Positions 1 to 5,632 of a stretch of 5,632 nucleotides of DNA are shown piece by piece. The number at the start of each line of letters is the position of its first letter. The stretch's first letter is position 1. The translations under genes were made by a program, and so were the position numbers. This stretch comes from an uncultured Oscillospiraceae bacterium (GTDB taxonomy: Bacteria > Bacillota > Clostridia > Oscillospirales > Acutalibacteraceae): contig CABUCT010000084.1 in NCBI GenBank assembly GCA_902490145.1, positions 1-5,632 on the forward strand. Reading direction: 5' to 3'. The notes under the pieces are model-generated. The model made no database searches. It worked only from the letters and a program-made list of their open reading frames with translations, and had not been told where the DNA came from.

Positions 1-272
1 TCTGCGTGACCTCTTACTGCACAGGTATTGAAGAGCACAAGATCCGCATCATCTGAATTTTCACAAAATTCGAAGCCCATTTTTTTAAGAGTACCTTCAA
101 TTCTTTGACCGTCACTCACATTTTGCTGGCATCCATATACCCTTACGCAAGCAACCGGAGTTCTTCCGTATCGTGAAAAAAGAAGTTCACGTACTCTTTC
201 ACACAAGTCATTCTGCCTGTTTATTTCAGCAATATCTATAAAAATTTTATTAAAATTTTGCACAGCAGACAA
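1..272 (-). CDS. miaB: MiaB, tRNA i6A37 methylthiotransferase, N-terminal part (cut by window edge)
   Basis: MiaB is a cytosolic radical-SAM iron-sulfur enzyme that adds a methylthio group to N6-isopentenyladenosine at position 37 of tRNAs reading UNN codons. Ninety codons are visible. Residues 43-51 (VRVYGCQQN) and 82-87 (NTCAVR) are the hallmark of the N-terminal UPF0004 domain. Cys48 and Cys84 are two of the three cysteines that bind its auxiliary 4Fe-4S cluster; the third, the radical-SAM CxxxCxxC motif and the TRAM domain lie beyond the edge. The stretch after GCQQN reads VSDGQ where Proteobacteria have a HDSE-like sequence; as I recall, this is common in clostridial MiaB. Residues 1-40 form a charged N-terminal extension. 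There is no ATG in frame: an in-frame TAA lies just upstream at about 302-304, and the best start is TTG at 270-272, placed 8 bases after GGGGG. GTG at 261-263 is an alternative but is too far from that site. In many Clostridia mutS follows miaB; that cannot be checked here. Confidence 0.95.
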   Translation of the reverse strand, partial: MSAVQNFNKIFIDIAEINRQNDLCERVRELLFSRYGRTPVACVRVYGCQQNVSDGQRIEGTLKKMGFEFCENSDDADLVLFNTCAVRGHA

Positions 273-280
273 GTTTAAAT

Positions 281-285
281 CCCCC
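281..285 (-). promoter_or_regulatory. Ribosome binding site of miaB
   Basis: On the minus strand GGGGG (followed by A) lies 8 bases before the TTG at 270-272. It can pair with the CCUCC of the 16S rRNA tail if one G-U pair is allowed. It decides the start, since no ATG exists in the frame and the next candidate, GTG at 261-263, is 17 bases away. Confidence 0.7.
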
Positions 286-304
286 GAGTTTATATATTTA
301 AATT

Positions 305-333
305 AGTATACTATATAATGCAAAAACTTTCAA
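305..333 (-). promoter_or_regulatory. Sigma-A (sigma-70) type promoter of miaB
   Basis: Read on the minus strand, the -35 box TTGAAA (328-333) is separated by exactly 17 bases (311-327) from the -10 box TATACT (305-310). Each box matches the consensus at five of six positions. A transcript start near 298 would give a leader of about 26 bases containing the GGGGG ribosome binding site. The surrounding DNA is very AT-rich, as is usual at clostridial promoters. Start site and activity are inferred. Confidence 0.7.
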
Positions 334-414
334 GTACATCAACGATATTTTCTATTTTAAATTAAGATGCAATTTGATTTCGGATAATCATAGCATTTTT
401 GAATTTAATTGCAC

Positions 415-485
415 TTTGTCGGAAATAATATGAAATATAAAAAATCAAAGTCTGTTTTACTCAGATCTGCGGTTATTCCGACAAA
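415..485. repeat. Imperfect inverted repeat in the intergenic region (arms of 14 and 13 bases)
   Basis: The left arm TTTGTCGGAAATAA (415-428) is the reverse complement of the right arm TTATTCCGACAAA (473-485), apart from one extra A in the left arm. The arms are 44 bases apart. The spacer includes a small palindrome, CAGATCTG (462-469). The repeat lies 75-146 bases upstream of the glucan synthase start and outside the miaB promoter. It could be a long stem in the synthase leader RNA or a pair of protein binding sites on the DNA. There is no U-tract directly after it, so it is not a standard terminator. It resembles no operator I recognise. Confidence 0.55.
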
Positions 486-545
486 AATCAAACAAAGCCG
501 TAAAAATTCGGCCTTAAGTGTTTTATGTCGTTCTTCCCGCACATT

Positions 546-550
546 AAGGA
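546..550 (+). promoter_or_regulatory. Ribosome binding site of the glucan synthase gene
   Basis: AAGGA lies 10 bases before ATG at 561. The closer in-frame ATG at 552 would leave only one base of spacing and GTG at 555 only four, so 561 is favoured. An in-frame ATG further up (525) has no good binding site. The frame is open back to a TAA at 501-503. Confidence 0.55.
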
Positions 551-560
551 AATGGTGAAA

Positions 561-3500
561 ATGAAAATCAAGAAGTACAGAACTGCTTTACAAAATAATA
601 TCAGATTTTTAAAAAATAATTGCAGGAAGAGTTCGAATGTAAGTGAATGGTTGCTTGACAACATTCATCTTTTGGAACAAGGCGGACAAAATGCATGCGA
701 ATTTTTCAAAAATCAGAAACCACTTCTAAACAGTGAAAAAATGCAGAAAATATACTCAATTTGCAGTGAAGCGATTCTTTCGGAGAACCTCGAAGAAAGT
801 CTTATTACTTTATTGTCTGCACAGCCGGACTGGCTTGACAGTGCCGAGCTTTCGGCCATTCCCTCCACAATTGTCTTTTGCTCCGTGGAATCTGCCGTTA
901 AAGCAGTAAAAACTAATGATGAAAATCTGATGGCCTGTTCCGTAAAGGCCTTGTTTTCATTACGCAGCTCGATGGAGAAAATCTCATCACTCGTTTTTTC
1001 CGCATCAGAAAAAATCTTTGCGGCCGATCCGACAGGCGAATACACCCGCATGACTCCCGAAACTAAGGCTTTTTATCGAAAAAAATGTGCTTTATTTGCA
1101 GCAAAACAAAAAATTTCCGAAGAAGAATATGCAAAATCGATTTTGGAAAAAGCCCGATCGGAAAAGGAAGATTTCAAACGTCACATCGGTTATTATCTCA
1201 CCGAAAAGACCGAAGAAAGAAAGAAGTTAAAAATAAAGGGATATTTATTTATCGGAGCCAGAGTTTTTATTCCGATGATTTTTTCTTCGCTTATAACTTT
1301 CCTTACGGGATATTGGTTCTTAGGGTGGATAATATATATCCCAATACACGAAATTCTCAGACCTATAATCGAATGGCTTTTTATGATCGGCACAAAACCT
1401 TATTTTATGCCGCGAATGGATATTGATAATACTATTCCGAAAGATGCAGAAACGCTGGTTACGGTTTCTTCCATCGTTCCTTCTCCGCAAAATGCAAAAA
1501 AGGTTTGTGAAGATCTTGAAGAGCTTTACAAAGCTAATAACAACGGAGAAATACGGTTTTGTCTTCTTGCCGATCTAAAAGAGTCAAAAATGCCTACAAC
1601 TCCTAACGACAGAGCATCTATAGAAGCTATCAAACGAGAGATTTCAAAGTTAAATCAGAAATATTCAAATAAATTCATACTTCTTGTTCGAAAAAGAGTA
1701 AAAATTAAAACCCAGGGATCATACTCAGGATGGGAACGAAAACGAGGAGCAATCACCGAGCTTGTTCGTTTTATTAAAACCGGGAAAAACACATTTGCAA
1801 ATGCCTTTGGCGATGTTGATTTTTTAAAAAGGGTTAAATATCTGATACTGTTGGACAGCGATACCAAACTTCCGCTAAACACTGCTTCGGAAATGGTTTC
1901 GGCTGCTATTCACCCGCTTAATAAGCCTCGTATAAATGCCGATAAAAATATTGTGGACGGTGGTTTCGGAATTCTCGCACCTTTGGTTTCTACCGATGTC
2001 AGCAGTGCTTCGAAAACGCTTTTTTCCCGAATCATGAGCGGAAGCGGTGGGATAAGTGCTTATAACGCACTCAACGGAAACCATTATCAAGATATGCTCG
2101 GTGTGTCGATTTTTGCAGGTAAAGGCCTTGTGGATGTAAATGCTTTCTACACCTGTCTTGACAAAGCAATTCCAACCGAAAGAGTTCTCAGTCACGATAT
2201 TTTGGAGGGGGCATACCTCCGCTGCGGTCTTCTTTCAGATGTAGAGCTTATTGACGGATGTCCTACAAATATGTCAGGCTTTAACAACCGTCAGAAACGC
2301 TGGATAAGAGGAGATTTTCAAAATGTACTTTGGCTTCTCCCCGATATCGTTATTAACGGAAAAAAAGAAAAGAACCCGATAGTCAGACTCAACAAAATTT
2401 TTCTTTCTGACAACATCGTAAGAGCCGTTATTCCCCTTATGTGCCTTGCGGCGATTGTTGCGGCACTGTTTTTGAAAGACATCTCTGCCCTTCTTATCAC
2501 AATAGCGATCCTAGGAATTTGTTTTAAAGAACTGTTCTCATGCCTACTCTCTATAATGTCAGGCGGAATCTCAATGCTGACGCAAAAATATTACTCAAAT
2601 GCTTTGCCGAACGCCAAAAACCAGCTTGTTCGTGCATTATTTAATCTTATAACTCTGACCGATTCCGCACTGGTAGCATTGTCCGGAGCAACGCTTGGAC
2701 TTTACAGACAGTTCATTTCAAAAAAGCGACTGCTTGAGTGGACCACGGCTGCAGACGCCGATCGTTTATCAAAAGATTCTCTTTTATACTGCATATCTCA
2801 AAGTGCCGCGTCACTTGCATTCGGTGTCATCCTTATGTTCTTTTTCGGAATCAAGTTCAAGATTTTAGGCGGTCTTTTCTTCCTGTGTCCGTTTGTAATC
2901 TATTTCACAAGCAAAAAAACAATAAGAGAAAAATACAATCTTTCTCAAAATCAGCGAGATCTGCTTATCTCATATGTTGCTGAAATGTGGCATTTTTATG
3001 ATAAATACGCAGGTAAAGAGGATAATTTTTTACCGCCCGACAATGTTCAAAAATCACCTGTTTATGCCATTGCACATCGCACTTCTCCAACAAACATCGG
3101 ACTTATGCTGTTGTCCTTTCTCTGTGTTTGCGACATGGGAATAATTGATTCTGACGAAATGCTGAGAAGAATCGAAAACACCATGAATTCAATTGAAAAA
3201 TTAGAAAAATTCCACGGAAATTTACTGAACTGGTACAATACAAAGACTCTTGAAACCTTAGATCCTAAATACTGCTCAACCGTGGATTCAGGCAACTTTG
3301 TATGTTGTATGGAAGCACTATATAACGGGCTTTCTTCGGTTGCAGATCCAAGAGCGTATAATCTCAGACAAAGAATAAGAGAAATCATAGATAAAACCGA
3401 TCTGAGAGTATTTTACAACAAACAACGAAACCTATTTCACATCGGATATGATTTGGATACCGGTAAAATGTCAAATTCTTATTATGATCTGTTGATGAGC

Positions 3501-5632
3501 GAAGCACGAATGACCGGCTTTTTTGCAGTAGCGAGCGGCCAGGTCCCTAAAAAACACTGGGGTGCTTTGGGAAGAACTCTCACATCGTACAAAGGATTTT
3601 CCGGCCCTGTTTCATGGACAGGTACTATGTTTGAATACTATATGCCGGCCCTTCTGCTTCCCACCTATCCCGACACGCTTGCATTTGAGGCACTGCGTTT
3701 TTGTGCATTTTGTCAGCAAAAACGTGCCAAAAGCTTCGATCGTCCCTGGGGATGTTCGGAAAGCGGTTTTTATGCATTTGACAACCGATTGAGCTATCAA
3801 TACAAAGCCCACGGAATACAGCGTTTGGGTCTTAAAAGACATTTAAATGATGAATATGTTGTTTCTCCTTATTCATCATTTTTGGCATTGCCTCATCTTC
3901 CCTATTCATCACTTAAGAACCTGGCTTTGCTAAAAGAAATGGGCATGTCGGGAAGCTGCGGTTTTTATGAGGCAGCCGATTTCACTGCATCGCGAAGAGG
4001 CACTTTGCCTTTTGCAATTGTACGAAGCTATATGGCTCATCATATCGGTATGAGTATATGTGCCGTTGAAAATGCTCTTTTTGACAACATTCTCTGCAAA
4101 AGATTCATGGCAGGAAAAATGGGCAAGGGTCAGATCTTGCTCCTTGAAAAAATTCCTGACGGCACCGGCGTTTATAAAAGATATATTGAACCGGAAATTC
4201 CTGAAAAGAACGGACGTGCAGTAACATCAGTGGAAAAATTAGATTCAATTTCACCAATTTCTCCGAAAATCCATCTGCTTTCAAACGGAGAACTAAACCT
4301 TGTTATTTCAGACAGCGGACTTACATGTTGTAAGTATCGCGGATACGAAGTCTATCGTCCTACAATCGATCCGCTTATGAATCCTCAAGGTCTGCTTGCG
4401 GGACTTTCATGCAATGGTTTGAGTTTTGCCTTTACCGCCGCTCCAGATTATTCTAAATCCGCTTCTGTAAGAGCCGAATTTACTCCGTCATACTGTGCTT
4501 TTTATGCCAAAAACCCGTTTCTAGAGGGTGGCATGTCGGTATCGATTCATAAAAATCTTCCTTGCGAAATAAGGAGCTTTAAGATTCACAATCGAAGCGG
4601 AAAACGTATAACGGCCGACCTCATGATATATTTTGAGCCATGCATGCTTGAAAAGAACGACAGTCTTGCACACCCTGCATTTGGAAGAATGTTTATAGAA
4701 AGCAAATTCCTTGAAGAATACAATGCACTTGTTTTCACACGAAGGACAAGAGAAAACGAGACCCCAATGTCAATTGCAGTGGGTTTTTCGAACAATGAAA
4801 TTTTCGAATATAACTGTTCAAGAGAAGAAGTCCTGAAACGACCTTACGGCACAAAATCATTTTTAGAATCCATCATTTTAAATAATAATTCAAACGGCGT
4901 TCCGGACACATGCTGTGACATTAAAATTCCGATAAGCTTATCTCCTCATTCACAAAGCAATATTAACTTTATCATTTCTTCGGCGGCCACTGAGGATGAA
5001 GCACTTAGGAATCTTTTAATGTGCAGAGAGGAAGAACTTCTTCCGCAAAATGGTGTGTCATCAATACTTTCGGACGGAAGTATTGAAGGACAAATCGGTC
5101 AAAAGCTTATTCCCTCTCTGATACTTGGTGAAAGAAGCTTCAAAAAAGATCTTATTCCCAAAACCGTTTTCTCGCTCGGAGATCTTTGGTCACTCGGAAT
5201 CTCAGGAGATCTTCCAATTGTGGTTGTGGAATATTTTGATCAAAGCGACTGTGATAAAATTGCTCCACTTATCAAATTAAAACGGCTGCTTTCAAGTTTT
5301 GGAATGAAATTTGATCTGTGCATTATCACAAACACAGATGAACTTTTTAAAACCTCAGAATGTTATATTTCCGACGGAGCTTTTGTCATAAACAAAGAAA
5401 CCGTTTCTGCTCCGGCTCTTGAAGCAGTATATTTTTCAGCAGCATTCATCGCTCCGAAAAATGCCGAAAATCTCACAAGAGGTTTTTTACCCTTCAACCC
5501 CGTAAACTTTTTGCCTGTTACTCCGTTTGGAAAGCTTGAAGATACGGTGCTTCAAACCAAAAACGGATGTTTTTCCGAAAGCAGCTTTTCGGTTTCCGGG
5601 AATCCCGTTTTGCCTTTCTGCCACGTTTTATC
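561..5632 (+). CDS. ndvB: Cyclic beta-1,2-glucan synthase (NdvB/ChvB/Cgs type; GT84 + GH189-like + start of GH94), 3' end outside window
   Basis: Inner-membrane enzyme that makes beta-1,2-glucan from UDP-glucose and closes it into rings; the role is taken from characterised homologues. The frame is open for 1690 codons; family members usually have 2700-2900 residues, so over a third is missing. Order: WLLDN (30-34) and DPTGEYTRM (about 157-165) in the cytosolic N-terminal region; a membrane hairpin (about 232-265); GT84 domain (about 295-600) with GWERKRG (390-396), the metal/UDP-binding DSD (432-434), GKG (520-522), SHDILEG (544-550) and RQKRWIRGDFQ (577-587); membrane segments near 622-640, 643-665, 741-763 and 767-783; GH189-like cyclization domain (about 800-1200) with LPPDN (824), HRTSPTNIG (839), NWYNT (890), TVDSGN (907), SEAR (980), GTMFEY (1021), PWGCSES (1062), GFYEAADFT (1134) and MAHH (1158). 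From about 1243 a GH94-type beta-sandwich begins, with LWSLGISGDLP at 1542-1552. The last residues (PVLPFCHVL) mark entry to the next GH94 segment. Six membrane segments agree with the known topology, which puts all catalytic domains in the cytosol. No glucan exporter (NdvA type) is visible. Start 561 was chosen by ribosome binding site spacing; 552 and 525 remain possible. Confidence 0.93.
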   Translation, partial: MKIKKYRTALQNNIRFLKNNCRKSSNVSEWLLDNIHLLEQGGQNACEFFKNQKPLLNSEKMQKIYSICSEAILSENLEESLITLLSAQPDWLDSAELSAIPSTIVFCSVESAVKAVKTNDENLMACSVKALFSLRSSMEKISSLVFSASEKIFAADPTGEYTRMTPETKAFYRKKCALFAAKQKISEEEYAKSILEKARSEKEDFKRHIGYYLTEKTEERKKLKIKGYLFIGARVFIPMIFSSLITFLTGYWFLGWIIYIPIHEILRPIIEWLFMIGTKPYFMPRMDIDNTIPKDAETLVTVSSIVPSPQNAKKVCEDLEELYKANNNGEIRFCLLADLKESKMPTTPNDRASIEAIKREISKLNQKYSNKFILLVRKRVKIKTQGSYSGWERKRGAITELVRFIKTGKNTFANAFGDVDFLKRVKYLILLDSDTKLPLNTASEMVSAAIHPLNKPRINADKNIVDGGFGILAPLVSTDVSSASKTLFSRIMSGSGGISAYNALNGNHYQDMLGVSIFAGKGLVDVNAFYTCLDKAIPTERVLSHDILEGAYLRCGLLSDVELIDGCPTNMSGFNNRQKRWIRGDFQNVLWLLPDIVINGKKEKNPIVRLNKIFLSDNIVRAVIPLMCLAAIVAALFLKDISALLITIAILGICFKELFSCLLSIMSGGISMLTQKYYSNALPNAKNQLVRALFNLITLTDSALVALSGATLGLYRQFISKKRLLEWTTAADADRLSKDSLLYCISQSAASLAFGVILMFFFGIKFKILGGLFFLCPFVIYFTSKKTIREKYNLSQNQRDLLISYVAEMWHFYDKYAGKEDNFLPPDNVQKSPVYAIAHRTSPTNIGLMLLSFLCVCDMGIIDSDEMLRRIENTMNSIEKLEKFHGNLLNWYNTKTLETLDPKYCSTVDSGNFVCCMEALYNGLSSVADPRAYNLRQRIREIIDKTDLRVFYNKQRNLFHIGYDLDTGKMSNSYYDLLMSEARMTGFFAVASGQVPKKHWGALGRTLTSYKGFSGPVSWTGTMFEYYMPALLLPTYPDTLAFEALRFCAFCQQKRAKSFDRPWGCSESGFYAFDNRLSYQYKAHGIQRLGLKRHLNDEYVVSPYSSFLALPHLPYSSLKNLALLKEMGMSGSCGFYEAADFTASRRGTLPFAIVRSYMAHHIGMSICAVENALFDNILCKRFMAGKMGKGQILLLEKIPDGTGVYKRYIEPEIPEKNGRAVTSVEKLDSISPISPKIHLLSNGELNLVISDSGLTCCKYRGYEVYRPTIDPLMNPQGLLAGLSCNGLSFAFTAAPDYSKSASVRAEFTPSYCAFYAKNPFLEGGMSVSIHKNLPCEIRSFKIHNRSGKRITADLMIYFEPCMLEKNDSLAHPAFGRMFIESKFLEEYNALVFTRRTRENETPMSIAVGFSNNEIFEYNCSREEVLKRPYGTKSFLESIILNNNSNGVPDTCCDIKIPISLSPHSQSNINFIISSAATEDEALRNLLMCREEELLPQNGVSSILSDGSIEGQIGQKLIPSLILGERSFKKDLIPKTVFSLGDLWSLGISGDLPIVVVEYFDQSDCDKIAPLIKLKRLLSSFGMKFDLCIITNTDELFKTSECYISDGAFVINKETVSAPALEAVYFSAAFIAPKNAENLTRGFLPFNPVNFLPVTPFGKLEDTVLQTKNGCFSESSFSVSGNPVLPFCHVL

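Noticed and set aside
494..515. Small hairpin GCCG (497-500) / CGGC (509-512), followed on the minus strand by a T-rich stretch, as a terminator
   Set aside because: The stem is only four perfect base pairs with an 8-base loop, and no minus-strand gene ends before it.
525..527. ATG at 525 as the start of the glucan synthase
   Set aside because: In frame, but without a ribosome binding site at useful distance, whereas AAGGA at 546-550 serves the ATG at 561. It cannot be fully excluded.
713..1051. Minus-strand open frame of 112 codons, and similar minus-strand frames at 1655-1882, 1875-2195, 2318-2500, 3062-3388, 3612-3842 and 4586-4795
   Set aside because: All lie antisense inside the glucan synthase frame, show no recognisable domain, and the plus-strand frame over them has family motifs throughout.
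1085..1426. Plus-strand open frame of 113 codons in another phase (also 2738-2983 and 3562-3792)
   Set aside because: Out-of-phase shadows of the synthase. The main frame carries conserved motifs such as HIGYYL and GTMFEY in the same stretches.
561..5632. Cellobiose phosphorylase or a stand-alone GH94 enzyme
   Set aside because: Stand-alone GH94 enzymes lack the GT84 domain, the six membrane segments and the cyclization domain seen here before the GH94 region.
1..5632. CRISPR array, tRNA or rRNA gene, insertion sequence, phage att site or defence system
   Set aside because: I saw no regularly spaced repeats, tRNA-like arms, transposase motifs, terminal repeats or defence-type domains on either strand. 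The window is almost wholly filled by two recognisable genes.

Overview
This window holds two protein-coding genes, both running off an edge, that diverge from a 288-base intergenic region. The DNA is moderately AT-rich. The MiaB sequence (GCQQN, NTCAVR), the purine-rich ribosome binding sites, the TTG start and a cysteine-rich large enzyme all suggest an anaerobic Gram-positive of the Clostridia type. The organism is an inference; no rRNA or other direct marker is present.

Positions 1-272 (minus strand) are the first 90 residues of MiaB, the radical-SAM enzyme that methylthiolates i6A37 in tRNA. A TTG start sits behind a GGGGG ribosome binding site, and a very good sigma-A-type promoter (TTGAAA, 17 bases, TATACT) lies at 305-333.

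Positions 273-560 are intergenic. Besides the miaB promoter and leader, they hold a long imperfect inverted repeat (arms 415-428 and 473-485) in the leader of the plus-strand gene. I see no convincing promoter for that gene.

Positions 561-5632 are one open frame of 1690 codons with no stop or frameshift (I translated every line), still open at the window edge. It is a cyclic beta-1,2-glucan synthase of the NdvB/ChvB/Cgs type. In order it has an N-terminal region with a WLLDN motif, a membrane hairpin, a GT84 glucosyltransferase domain, four more membrane segments, a GH189-type cyclization domain, and the beginning of the GH94 phosphorylase region. The GH94 catalytic domain lies beyond the window. 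In well-studied homologues one polypeptide builds a beta-1,2-glucan from UDP-glucose on itself, trims it by phosphorolysis and releases it as a ring. Several otherwise conserved motif positions are changed here, in both the transferase and the cyclization domain, and these are the main points worth a second look. No wholly new system is evident. miaB and the glucan synthase have no known functional link and appear to be neighbours only.
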